NCBI RefSeq assembly: GCF_019898765.1
Contig: NZ_JAIOKB010000002.1
Span: 62,001 to 126,000, forward strand
Reading direction: 5' to 3'
DNA from: Sphingomonas yunnanensis
GTDB taxonomy: Bacteria; Pseudomonadota; Alphaproteobacteria; Sphingomonadales; Sphingomonadaceae
DNA length: 64,000 bases
Below the pieces are notes generated by a model, which worked only from the letters and a program-made list of their open reading frames with translations, was not told the origin of the DNA and did no database searches. The position numbers and the translations under genes were made by a program. Within the stretch, counting starts at the first letter, position 1. Every line of letters starts with the position of its first letter. Positions 53,138 through 61,541 of this stretch are shown one piece after another.

Positions 53138-53725
53138 ATGCCACTCACCAACATCTCAGGCATCGCCCGATCGGAAGGCGATCCCCGTGTCGAGCGCAAA
53201 GGACCAAGCTCGCTGACCGGTCCCGACCGGCTGGCACGCGCGCTTGGCTGGTTCTCGGTCGGGCTCGGTATCGCCGAGCTCGTCGCGCCGGGCCGCATCG
53301 CCCGCACTCTCGGTCTCGAGGGCAAGGAAGGGCTGATCCGTGCGTACGGTGCCCGCGAACTCGCGAGCGCCGTGCCGACACTGTCGATCGACAAGCCCGT
53401 CGGGCTGGCGGCGCGGATCGGGGGCGACGGCCTTGATCTGGCGACGCTTGCCACCGCGCTGCATCCCGACAATCCGAAGCGCAGCAACGCCGCCATCGCG
53501 ACCGCGATGATCGTCGGGATCACCTTGCTCGACGTCGTCGCCTACAAGAGCGTGAAGGCTGCCCACCGCCGCGAGCCGGGCAGCGACCGCGATTATTCGG
53601 ATCGCAGCGGCCTGCCGCGGGGTGCCGAGGCTTCTCGCGGTCTGGCCCGAAAGGACTTCCAGATACCGGCGGACTACCGCGCGGAGGGCACGGTAGCAGA
53701 CGCGCTGCCGGCGCTCGCGTCATGA
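53138..53725 (+). CDS. Membrane protein often annotated cyclase/dehydrase, function unknown
   Basis: 195 residues with about four short hydrophobic stretches (LGWFSVGLGIAELVAPG; AARIGGDGLDLATLATAL; AIATAMIVGITLLDVVAY) and a polar tail. RTLGLEGKEGLIRAYGAREL is a recognisable segment of small DUF4267-like proteins. It overlaps the next SRPBCC gene by four bases (ATGA), and such pairs recur in sphingomonads and rhizobia. Confidence 0.65.
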   Translation: MPLTNISGIARSEGDPRVERKGPSSLTGPDRLARALGWFSVGLGIAELVAPGRIARTLGLEGKEGLIRAYGARELASAVPTLSIDKPVGLAARIGGDGLDLATLATALHPDNPKRSNAAIATAMIVGITLLDVVAYKSVKAAHRREPGSDRDYSDRSGLPRGAEASRGLARKDFQIPADYRAEGTVADALPALAS

Positions 53726-54237
53726 ACGCTCCCGCCGCCCAAGCGGCGCTCGACGCTTCTGCACGCGCTGGAGTCACGATCGGCAGACCCGCCGAGGAAC
53801 TTCGCACGCTCTGGCTTCAGCCGGACACACAGTCGCGTATCTGGGCGCATTTCGCCAACGTGACGGCATCGGGCGATGGTGCCGCCGATTGGGTCGCGCA
53901 CGGTCCGGCGGGCGGCGAGTATCGATGGCAGACGCAGACGGACGCGAGCGCTGCCGACGCGCTGCGTTGGACCTCCCTCGACGGCGCCGACGTCGCGAAC
54001 GCGGGCAGTCTGCGGTTTCGCCCGGCACCCGGAGACCGCGGTACTGAGCTGCACCTCGACATACGCTTCGATCCGCCCGGCGGCATCGTCGGCGAAGCCG
54101 CGGTCAAGCTGTTCCGCATCGTCCCGCGCGAGATCGTGCTGACCGCGCTCTACCGGTTCCGCGCGCTGGCGCTCACCGGCGAGATCCCGACCACCGATCA
54201 CCAGCCCGCCGCCCGCAACGGCGGCACTGACCGGTAG
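53722..54237 (+). CDS. SRPBCC (START-like) family protein
   Basis: 171 residues with the helix-grip pattern: ARAGVTIGRPAEELRTLWLQ, WAHFANVTASGDGAADWVAH, LRWTSLDGADVANAGSLRFR and a C-terminal helix EAAVKLFRIVPREIV. The family binds lipids or small hydrophobic ligands. It is coupled to the previous gene and followed after 10 bases by the second zinc dehydrogenase. Confidence 0.8.
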   Translation: MNAPAAQAALDASARAGVTIGRPAEELRTLWLQPDTQSRIWAHFANVTASGDGAADWVAHGPAGGEYRWQTQTDASAADALRWTSLDGADVANAGSLRFRPAPGDRGTELHLDIRFDPPGGIVGEAAVKLFRIVPREIVLTALYRFRALALTGEIPTTDHQPAARNGGTDR

Positions 54238-54247
54238 GAGAAGACCC

Positions 54248-55411
54248 ATGCGCGCACTCTGCTGGAACGGCGTTAACGATCTCCGCGTCGAGACGGTCGC
54301 GGATCCCGAGATCATCAACCCTAACGACGTGATCCTGAAGGTCCGGCTGTCGACGACCTGCGGGTCGGACCTGCACCTGATCGACGGCCTCATCCCGACA
54401 ATGAAGGCCGGCGACGTGCTCGGCCACGAGTTCATGGGCGAGGTCGTCGACGTCGGCCGCGGCGTGATGAAGGTCAAGAAGGGCGACCGTGTGGTGGTGC
54501 CGTCGTTCATCGCCTGCGGCAATTGCTGGTACTGCGCGCACGATCTCTACTCGCTGTGCGACACGACACACCCCAAACCCGAGCTGCAGGAGCCGCTGCT
54601 CGGCTATCCGACCGCCGGCATCTACGCCTATTCGCATGCCTTTGGCGGTTATGCCGGCAGCCACGCCGAATACATCCGCGTGCCGTTCGCCGACACAGAC
54701 TGCTTCGTCGTGCCCGACGGTGTGTCCGACGAAACCGCCCTGTTCATCTCGGACGCTGCGCCGACCGGGTTTATGGGTGCGGACTTCTGCAACATCCAGC
54801 GCGGCGACGTGGTAGCCGTATGGGGATGCGGCGGCGTCGGCCTGATGGCGCAGCAGGGCGCGATGATCCTCGGTGCCGAGCGCGTGATCGCCATCGACCG
54901 CTACCCCGAACGGCTCGCACAGGCCGCCGCGTTCGGCGCCACGACCCTCGACTACACCAAGGTCGATGTCATCGACGCGCTGAAGGAGCTGACCGGCGGG
55001 CGCGGCCCCGACGCGTGCATCGACGCGGTCGGCATGGAAGCGGGCGGCACCGGGCTCCAGCAAGCGTATGACCGGGTCAAGCAGGCGCTCTACCTGGAGA
55101 CCGACCGCGGCACCGCGCTGCGCGAGGCGATGCTGGCGGTGCGCAAGGGCGGCACGTTGTCGATCCTCGGCGTCTACGGGCTGATGGACAAGTTCCCGCT
55201 TGGCCTGCTCATGAACAAGGGCGTCACCGTGCGGACCGCGCAGCAGCACGGGCAGGCCTATGTCCCGCGGCTGCTGGAGCACGCGCAGCGCGGCGAGCTG
55301 ACGCCCGCCGCGCTCGCCACCCACCGCTTCTCGCTCGAGGACAGCCCTAGGGGGTATCACATGTTCAAGCACAAGGAAGACGGCTGCGTGCGCGCGGTGT
55401 TCGCGCCATGA
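54248..55411 (+). CDS. Zinc-dependent alcohol dehydrogenase family protein (second copy)
   Basis: 387 residues. Catalytic zinc residues in STTCGSDLHLIDG and GHEFMGEVVDVG; structural zinc cluster CGNCWYCAHDLYSLC; NAD-binding VVAVWGCGGVGL. It is clearly related to the dehydrogenase at 51950 and may have come from an old duplication. GTAGGAGAAGA gives a strong ribosome site. Substrate unknown; general aldehyde/alcohol redox is likely. Confidence 0.87.
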   Translation: MRALCWNGVNDLRVETVADPEIINPNDVILKVRLSTTCGSDLHLIDGLIPTMKAGDVLGHEFMGEVVDVGRGVMKVKKGDRVVVPSFIACGNCWYCAHDLYSLCDTTHPKPELQEPLLGYPTAGIYAYSHAFGGYAGSHAEYIRVPFADTDCFVVPDGVSDETALFISDAAPTGFMGADFCNIQRGDVVAVWGCGGVGLMAQQGAMILGAERVIAIDRYPERLAQAAAFGATTLDYTKVDVIDALKELTGGRGPDACIDAVGMEAGGTGLQQAYDRVKQALYLETDRGTALREAMLAVRKGGTLSILGVYGLMDKFPLGLLMNKGVTVRTAQQHGQAYVPRLLEHAQRGELTPAALATHRFSLEDSPRGYHMFKHKEDGCVRAVFAP

Positions 55412-55452
55412 GCCGCCATCATCGTCCGCACCCGTCCTACGGAGAGGCAATC

Positions 55453-56586
55453 ATGGCCGGGCTAAGGGTCGCGTCCGCCGCCGTGGCGGTAACGATTGTT
55501 GCTACCGCCTCCCTCGCACAGCAGCGAACTGCTCCAGCGGCAGGAACGGCGCGCCTCGAGCAGGTCGCCAGCTTCGAGCATCAGGTGACCGGAGTGACCG
55601 TCTCCCCGGAAGGCCGCATCTTCGTCAACTTTCCTCGCTGGACGGAGGATGCGCCGATCTCCGTCGCAGAGGTGATGCGCGACGGCCGGATCAGGCCTTA
55701 CCCGGATGGCGCATGGAATGCCTGGCGCAATGCCAGCAAGAACCAGATGTCCGCCGGGGATCATTTCGTGTGCGTCCAGAGCGTTGTAGCCGACGCGCGC
55801 GGCAATCTGTGGGTCGTCGATCCCGCTGCGCCGGCAACCGCAGCCGTCGTCCAGGGTGGGCCCAAGCTCGTCAGGATCGACCTGAAGACGAACACGGTCG
55901 CGCAGGTGATCCGCCTCGACGAGACCGTCGCACCGCAGGGCAGCTATCTCAACGATGGGCGGTTTTCGCCAGATGGGCGGCATGCCTATCTCACCGACGC
56001 CGGTGCCAAAGGCGCGCTCGTCGTGGTCGATCTGCAGACCGGCAACGCTCGCCGCGTCCTTGATGGCCACCCTAGCACGCAGCCTGAGAAGAACGTGGTA
56101 GTGAAAACCGATGGCCGTGAGGTGCGCCGCCCGGACGGCCGAGGAGTCGAGTTCGCTGCCGACAGCATCGCGCTGTCTGAGGACGGCCGTACGCTCTACT
56201 GGAAGGCGCTGACCGGTCGCACGCTCTATCGCATCTCGACCGAGGCTCTGGATGACCCGCGTCTGTCCGAAGAGTTGCTCGAAGCTCGGGTGCAAAGTGC
56301 CGGCGTGACCGAGCCTACCGACGGGCTGTGGATCGACCGTCGGGGGCGCATGTACCTCAGCGCGATCGAGCAGGACGCGGTGCATGTTCGTGATGGCGAC
56401 AGCGTCGCCACCCTCGTTCGGGACAAGCGGCTACGCTGGCCCGACACTTTCTCCGAGGGACCCGACGGCACGATCTACGTCACCAGCTCGCGCATCCAGG
56501 ACATGAGCTGGTTCAAGCCGGAGAACGGCCCCCGCCTCACGACGCAATTGTGGCGCATTGAGGGGAGTGCGACGCGGCATCCGTGA
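55453..56586 (+). CDS. Major-royal-jelly/yellow-type beta-propeller protein, secreted
   Basis: 377 residues. Start at 55453 with GGAG 10 bases upstream and a signal peptide (VASAAVAVTIVATASLAQQR). Propeller-like motifs EGRIFVNFPRWTEDAPISVA, GNLWVVDPA, RFSPDGRHAYLTDAGAKGAL, EFAADSIALSEDGRTLYWKA, LWIDRRGRMYLSAIEQDAV. It belongs to the MRJP/yellow group related to SMP-30 proteins; in bacteria these are periplasmic proteins of unknown substrate, possibly lactonases. Confidence 0.82.
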   Translation: MAGLRVASAAVAVTIVATASLAQQRTAPAAGTARLEQVASFEHQVTGVTVSPEGRIFVNFPRWTEDAPISVAEVMRDGRIRPYPDGAWNAWRNASKNQMSAGDHFVCVQSVVADARGNLWVVDPAAPATAAVVQGGPKLVRIDLKTNTVAQVIRLDETVAPQGSYLNDGRFSPDGRHAYLTDAGAKGALVVVDLQTGNARRVLDGHPSTQPEKNVVVKTDGREVRRPDGRGVEFAADSIALSEDGRTLYWKALTGRTLYRISTEALDDPRLSEELLEARVQSAGVTEPTDGLWIDRRGRMYLSAIEQDAVHVRDGDSVATLVRDKRLRWPDTFSEGPDGTIYVTSSRIQDMSWFKPENGPRLTTQLWRIEGSATRHP

Positions 56587-56631
56587 AGGCCAACCGATCA
56601 AGCCTCAAGCGATCAACCCAGTGAGGACGCC

Positions 56632-57045
56632 ATGACCATCAGCCAACTTTCCGTATCTCTCGAGGACGCTAGTCGCGTTATCGCCGCCGGTCAGGCCAAG
56701 GCTGGCGAGATCGGGTCGCCCAGCAACGTGGCCGTGGTCGACGCGGGCGGCAACCTCGTTTCCCACATCCGCATGGACCACGCCTGGGTGGGCAGCATCG
56801 ACATCTCGATCAACAAGGCCTTCACCGCGCGCGCCTTTGACATCGCCACCAAGGATCTGGGCGAAAACGCTCAGCCGGGACAGCAATTCTACGGCATCCA
56901 GGATTCCAACCATGGCAGGGTGATGATCTTCGCCGGCGGGATTCCGCTCCGCCACGACGGTCAGGTCGTCGGGGCCGTCGGCGTGAGCGGGGGCAGCGGC
57001 GAGCAGGATCAGACGGTCGCCGAGGCGGCAGCCGCCGCATTCTGA
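56632..57045 (+). CDS. GlcG/HbpS family protein (DUF336)
   Basis: 137 residues with VAVVDAGGNLVSHIRMDHAW, INKAFTARAFDIATKDL, FAGGIPLRHDGQVVGAVGVS and GSGEQDQTVAEAA: the full GlcG/HbpS pattern. Members bind haem or cobalamin or accompany glycolate-type redox genes. Cytoplasmic. In this redox cluster it might be an oxidative-stress accessory. Confidence 0.88.
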   Translation: MTISQLSVSLEDASRVIAAGQAKAGEIGSPSNVAVVDAGGNLVSHIRMDHAWVGSIDISINKAFTARAFDIATKDLGENAQPGQQFYGIQDSNHGRVMIFAGGIPLRHDGQVVGAVGVSGGSGEQDQTVAEAAAAAF

Positions 57046-57082
57046 TCACTACAATGACACACGAGCAAGGAGAGGATTCGAG

Positions 57083-57391
57083 ATGGCGACACATGTCAGC
57101 AAGGCGGTTCTGGTCCGCCTCGAAGCCCTTCCCGGCAAGGAGGGCGACGTTCGCGGCTTCTTGAACCAGGGGTTGTCGATCGTCGAAGGGGAGCCGAAGA
57201 CCGTCAGGTGGTTCGGGGTCCAGTTCGGACCCTCGTCGTTCGGGATCTTCGATGCCTTTCCCGATGAAGACGGGCGTGAGGCGCATCTGTCGGGTGAGGT
57301 CGCGAAGGCGCTCGAAGAGAACACGGGTGTTCTCTTCCAGAAGCCCACGATCGAGCGTCTTGATGTCGTCGCAGAGAAGCAGCCGGTATAG
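57083..57391 (+). CDS. Antibiotic-biosynthesis-monooxygenase (ABM)-fold protein
   Basis: 102 residues in a ferredoxin-like dimeric alpha-beta pattern (VLVRLEALPGKEGDVRGFLN, WFGVQFGPSSFGIFDAFPD, HLSGEVAKALEENTGVL). Similar to ABM/YgiN-like proteins. AGGAGAGGATTCGAG gives a strong ribosome site. Function within the redox cluster is unknown. Confidence 0.75.
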   Translation: MATHVSKAVLVRLEALPGKEGDVRGFLNQGLSIVEGEPKTVRWFGVQFGPSSFGIFDAFPDEDGREAHLSGEVAKALEENTGVLFQKPTIERLDVVAEKQPV

Positions 57392-57577
57392 AGCCTGCAG
57401 AGCCTCCAAGCGTTCGAAAAGACGAGAGCCGATCTCGGCGCAACAGCTCGTTACGGGAGACGAAAAGATGATCGACCTGTTCGCGGCCGCGTGGTCGTCG
57501 CAAGCGGCGGTGACGTGACGCCCGCCTCCGCAGCTGGCGCATCGCAGCGCGCATTGTCCGCGCCGGGATTGAAGGGC

Positions 57578-58417
57578 ATGGAGCAGCGACCCTTTGGGTC
57601 CGTGCCGCGCGACGTTCCGGTCATCGGTCAAGGGACCTGGTACATTGACGACGCGCACCGACCCTCCGCCATTGCCGCCCTGCGCCGGGGTGTCGACCTC
57701 GGCATGACGCACATCGACACCGCCGAGATGTACGGCGACGCCGAGCTTGTGGTGGGCGAGGCGATCGCAGGCCGGCGCGACGCGGTGTTCCTCGTCTCAA
57801 AGGTGCTCCCGAACAACGCCTCGCTGTCAGGTACCGTCGCGGCCTGCGAGCGCTCGCTCGCTCGGCTGCGCACCGACCATCTGGACTGCTACCTCCTGCA
57901 CTGGCCGGGCTCATACCCGCTGGAAGATACGTTCGAAGCCTTCGAGCGGCTGCGCGAGCAGGGCAAGATCCTGTCCTGGGGGGTGAGCAACTTCGACGTC
58001 CCCGATCTCGAAGCGGCCTGGGCAGCCGGCGGCAAGGGGCGCATCGCTTGCAACCAGGTGCTCTACCATCTGGAGGAGCGCGCGATCGAGCACGCCGTAT
58101 TGCCCTGGTGCGAGGAGCATCGCGTTGCCACGGTCGCTTACAGCCCCTTCGGTCACGGAAACTTCCCCGATCCAGGCTCGCCCGGCGGCCGCGTGCTGGC
58201 GGAGATCGCCGCAAGCCACGGCGCGACGATGCGTCAGGTGGCGCTCCGCTTCCTCGTGCGGCGGCCATCGACTTTCACGATCCCGAAGGCATCGAGCGCG
58301 GAGCACGCCGCCGACAATGCGGGCGCCGGCGCGCTGATCCTGACGGAAGCCGAACGTGCCCGGATTGATGCGGCATTCCCGCTCGGTCCTCGGCCACGGC
58401 GGCTCCCGATGCTGTAG
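57578..58417 (+). CDS. Aldo/keto reductase
   Basis: 279 residues with the AKR tetrad: Asp and Tyr in HIDTAEMYGDAE, Lys in VFLVSKVLPN, His in YLLHWPGSYP. Cofactor region YSPFGHG and FTIPKASSAEH. TIM-barrel enzyme reducing aldehydes or ketones with NAD(P)H. The start at 57578 begins the fold (PFGSVPRDVPVIGQGTW). Confidence 0.9.
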   Translation: MEQRPFGSVPRDVPVIGQGTWYIDDAHRPSAIAALRRGVDLGMTHIDTAEMYGDAELVVGEAIAGRRDAVFLVSKVLPNNASLSGTVAACERSLARLRTDHLDCYLLHWPGSYPLEDTFEAFERLREQGKILSWGVSNFDVPDLEAAWAAGGKGRIACNQVLYHLEERAIEHAVLPWCEEHRVATVAYSPFGHGNFPDPGSPGGRVLAEIAASHGATMRQVALRFLVRRPSTFTIPKASSAEHAADNAGAGALILTEAERARIDAAFPLGPRPRRLPML

Positions 58418-58508
58418 GCTGGAGATGTCGATCGCGCCCACGCAGCTTTCCATACTCGCCGTGGGGCTGGGCGTCGCCGCTGCGGCAGGTCCGGAGGAGA
58501 AGTCGGCC

Positions 58509-59600
58509 ATGAAGCCTGAACAGTTCGTTGGGGCAGCGCTGATGCTGCTGTTCCTCGCCGACATCTTCCTCACGGTCCTCTACGCCCGGGCTGGCACGGG
58601 GCTGCTCGCGCCACACTGGAACCGCGCGGTATGGGCTTCGATGCGCGCCGCGGCCCGGCTGTCCGGCCGTCGGCGAAGGGCGCTCCTGTCGTTCGCCGGC
58701 CCGGTGATCGTCGTCCTGCTGATCGGCTTCTGGGCGTTCGGCCTGACAATCGGTGCGGCGCTCGTCATCCAGCCCGAACTTGGCACCGCGATCCGGCCCT
58801 CGACGGGCAGCGCCTCCACAGACTTCGTCACGGCGCTCCTCGTGGCCGGCAACAGCCTTTCGATAGTGGGCGGCGGCGATTACAGCCCGCACACGTCCGC
58901 CACGCGCATCCTCTTCCTGAGCAACTCGCTGATCGGTGCGTCGGTGCTGAGCCTGGTGCTGAGCTACCTCGTCCAGGTCTATTCGGCACTTCGAGAGCGC
59001 AATGCGCTGGCGTTGACGATCGACCTGATGACAGACGGGACGGGCGATGCCGCGGCCATGCTGGCGAGGCTGATGCCCGATGGCGATCCCGACGGCGCCG
59101 CGAGCGAACTCGGCAATCTCGTCCAGTCGCTCGCAGCGACGAAGGAAGCACATCATTTTTACCCGCTCTTGTTCTACTTCCGCTTCGAAGAGCCGCGCTA
59201 TGCCGTTTCCCGCTTCACCTTCGTCCTCCTCGATCTGACAACGCTGATCGCTACCGGGCTCGACCCGCACCGCTACGGAACTCTTGTAAAGTCCGCGCCT
59301 GTTTGCGCGCTGCGGCAGGGGGCCTTCATGCTGCTTAAAACCCTCGACCGAAACTTCCCATCCGTCGAGCATCACACGTCGGATTCGAGTGAGACGTGGC
59401 GGTCGCGACTGACCTACGTTGCTGCGATCAAGACATTCGAACGCGCCGGCATCGCGGTGCAACCGGACGGCATTGGGCGATACACCGTCGATCGCCGTAA
59501 ATGGGAGCCGCTCGCCCAGCGGGTTGCCCCGTCGCTTGGCGACACGATGGCCGAGATCGATAGCCGCTATGCTCTATCAGAACCGCAGAACAATGTCTGA
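58509..59600 (+). CDS. Two-TM ion-channel-like membrane protein with altered pore loop
   Basis: 363 residues from an ATG with GGAGGAGAAG at good distance. Four hydrophobic segments (about 5-24, 58-85, a pore-like loop near 105-125, and TM at 135-160). The loop reads VAGNSLSIVGGGDYSPHT, which sits where potassium channels carry TVGYGD-PxT, but Tyr is Gly. A long cytoplasmic C-terminus follows. Its residues suggest a 2TM channel relative, not a certain K+ channel. Last gene of the same-strand cluster. Confidence 0.6.
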   Translation: MKPEQFVGAALMLLFLADIFLTVLYARAGTGLLAPHWNRAVWASMRAAARLSGRRRRALLSFAGPVIVVLLIGFWAFGLTIGAALVIQPELGTAIRPSTGSASTDFVTALLVAGNSLSIVGGGDYSPHTSATRILFLSNSLIGASVLSLVLSYLVQVYSALRERNALALTIDLMTDGTGDAAAMLARLMPDGDPDGAASELGNLVQSLAATKEAHHFYPLLFYFRFEEPRYAVSRFTFVLLDLTTLIATGLDPHRYGTLVKSAPVCALRQGAFMLLKTLDRNFPSVEHHTSDSSETWRSRLTYVAAIKTFERAGIAVQPDGIGRYTVDRRKWEPLAQRVAPSLGDTMAEIDSRYALSEPQNNV

Positions 59601-59634
59601 ACGCCGCACCGATGCACCACAACCTGGAAGATCG

Positions 59635-59895
59635 TCACCGCAGCTGACTGTCCTTGCTTCCCCGCCGGTTGAACGTAGCGGCAAGAGGCCGGTCGCGGCC
59701 GCTCTGACACGTCACGCAGGTCCGCACTCCTGGCAGCGCCCGACGTCGACCTTCGGGGATGTCGCCGCCGCAGAGTGTACAGAACGGTTCACCCGTTCCA
59801 CTTGGCATGCTGGCGCGTGCGGCCGACACTGCGTCCGCCACGGAATCATCGATCTGATCCTGCACCGCGCCATCGCGCGCCCAACCGCCGGCCAT
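59635..59895 (-). CDS. DksA/TraR-type C4 zinc-finger protein
   Basis: 86 residues: a short helical N-terminus (QDQIDDSVADAVSAAR) and a C4 zinc finger, CTLCGGDIPEGRRRALPGVR then TCVTCQ. This is the small TraR/YbiI branch of DksA-like regulators that bind the RNA polymerase secondary channel. In this part of the chromosome it could be an accessory-element gene, since phages and plasmids often carry TraR. Confidence 0.82.
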   Translation of the reverse strand: MAGGWARDGAVQDQIDDSVADAVSAARASMPSGTGEPFCTLCGGDIPEGRRRALPGVRTCVTCQSGRDRPLAATFNRRGSKDSQLR

Positions 59896-59991
59896 CTGCC
59901 TCTCCTGACCTGACGCATATGGTGACCCGGGTGCGCCTATGCCAATGCTGGCGCTTCAACCGATGTCCGCTTCTCGGCCGCTTCACTCCCG

Positions 59992-60455
59992 CTAAAAAAC
60001 TGCGATCGCGTTGAGCGACATATATCTTGTCCGACGTTCTGGCATTGCGTTCGGTGCCGTCCCGAGGAACCTGCGCTTCGCGAACACAACGGCGTCAGAT
60101 TCGAGGCGCAATGCCTGCGACCGCTGATGTCGCACCCGCCCGTTGAACGGCGTGCCTACGAACGAGCCAGATCGGCCGGTCGCGTCGCGCACTCCAGTAA
60201 AGGAGAACGCGTCCTGGCGAGCCGCCAGCCAGAACGACGGAGAGAGGGCATCAGTTCGGTCCGCTTGTCGGGCGCGGCTTCGACCCGCACGCCGGGACTG
60301 ACGAGGTTGCTGCGGATGATGGCATTGTAGAGCCCGGCGGGGGCAAGGTCGGCGCGGCCCATCCCGAACAGCGTGTCGAAGCGTCCGTAGTCGCCGCCTG
60401 GCCGATCGGTATCCCGGCGCTGGAACGCGATCCTGCGCTCGACGTGTGCAACCGG
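59992..60455 (-). pseudogene. C-terminal remnant of an alginate-export-type outer-membrane protein
   Basis: On the minus strand, GGDYGRFDTLFGMGRADLAP and YNAIIRSNLVSPGVRVEAAP are in one frame. After a frameshift near 60240 the next frame has FWLAARQDAFSFTGVRDATG, RSGSFVGTPFNGRVRH, and FAKRRFLGTAPNA. It ends YMSLNAIAVF with a natural stop and terminal Phe. This is the last part of an alginate_exp-type barrel; the N-terminal two thirds are missing. The break at about 60445 coincides with the start of the SDR fragment. Confidence 0.75.
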
Positions 60456-60877
60456 CTTCACGTCATGGAGATGAAGCCTGGCGCCGGCACGATCATCAAC
60501 ATATCATCCGTTGTCGGGATCTCGGTCGAGGCGCTGAACGGCGTCTACCGCGCATCGAAGTCCTACGTGCTGAGCCTCGGCCATTCTTGCAGAAGGACCT
60601 CGCCGACAAGGGCGTCCGCTTCCAGACCGTCCTGCCCGCCGCGACCGCCACAAACTGCAGGGACGTTGCCGGCTATGCGCCGCAGAAGACGGCCGAGATC
60701 AACATGCAGGCGGCCGATCTGGTCGACGCGGCGCTGGCCGGACTTGACCAGGGCGAGCTCGTCACGATCCCGGGTCTCCACGAAGGCGACGCGTGGACCC
60801 GCCGGGGGCAGGAGCGCCGTGACCTCGCGCCCAAGTTCCGCAATCCCACGCCAGCGGCGCGCTACGCGGTCGCCTGA
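60435..60877 (+). pseudogene. C-terminal remnant of a short-chain dehydrogenase (frameshifted)
   Basis: EMKPGAGTIINISSVVGISV then VYRASKSYVLSLGHS (catalytic Tyr-x3-Lys in YRASK) lie in one frame. A single-base change near 60586 moves the frame, which continues LQKDLADKGVRFQTVLPAAT, AADLVDAALAGLDQGELVTI and ends PAARYAVA. The N-terminal Rossmann half with TGxxxGIG is gone. An inactive SDR fragment. Confidence 0.75.
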
Positions 60878-60879
60878 GT

Positions 60880-60921
60880 GTCTGAGGGGTCGTCATTCTG
60901 TCGAGATGACGACCCTCAGAC
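60880..60921. terminator. Hairpin after the SDR remnant
   Basis: GTCTGAGGGGTCGTCAT, a 9-base loop, then ATGACGACCCTCAGAC: a 16-bp stem with one bulged G. It could be an old terminator or a repeat unit. Confidence 0.55.
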
Positions 60922-61062
60922 AGCGGTGGTGCTTCCACGGCCTAGGCATTCCCATTTCTATCCAGACCGTGCGGAAACTCGGTCGCCGATTCCATGACGC
61001 CGCGGACACGCAAGGCTTCACAGCATCAGTCAATGACGTGATTGATCGTTGGTGCGCCGGCC

Positions 61063-61324
61063 TTTTTTGGCCCACTTCCCATCGACGTGGGTGGGTGGGC
61101 GAGGATCGGCAGAAATGATCCTCAGTTCACCCGTGCTGGGTGGGCCAATAATGCCAACGTCGGCCCACCAGAAAAGGGAGGCGCAATACCGCAAATCAGC
61201 CGCAGGCATATTTGCATTGCGAGTGTAGCGAAGATCGCAGTGAGGGCGCCAAGACATCTCATTCGGGGCTTTGGCGCCGCCACGTGTGACGACTGTTTTG
61301 GCCCACCGAGCAGGTGGGCCAAAA
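61063..61324. repeat. Cluster of GGCCCACC / GGTGGGCC inverted repeats
   Basis: Three elements within 260 bases: TTTTTTGGCCCAC at 61063 facing GGGTGGGTGGGC near 61090; GGTGGGCC (61139-61146) with GGCCCACC (61162-61169); and a perfect 12-bp stem TTTTGGCCCACC / GGTGGGCCAAAA (61296-61324). All lie just upstream of an integrase gene. The interval 60922-61370 has no coding frame I can support. Confidence 0.7.
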
Positions 61325-61360
61325 TCCTCAAACAATGCTCTCGTTTTCCTCAACAGAGGT

Positions 61361-61480
61361 GGGCTCGTCGTGCCGGCGATCAACACGCTCACCGTCCGCG
61401 CCACCGGTCGTCACGAGGATCTGCTCGACGACGTGTCGTTCAACCGGGCCGCGCCCAGGATGCCGCTCTCCGTCCGCTGA
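61361..61480 (+). pseudogene. Unidentified gene fragment before integrase 1
   Basis: A 40-residue open stretch reads GGLVVPAINTLTVRATGRHE then DLLDDVSFNRAAPRMPLSVR and stops. It looks like a protein C-terminus by composition, but no start or family can be named. Likely another piece of decayed DNA. Confidence 0.3.
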
Positions 61481-61541
61481 GGATCGCCGCCAGCCTAAGC
61501 TGACGCCAGACGCGATCGATGCGATCAACCGAGCTCTTCAG

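Noticed and set aside
61030..61404. A 124-codon minus-strand frame across the GGCCCACC hairpins
   Set aside because: The translation follows the repeated words and has no recognisable fold. It is probably non-coding.
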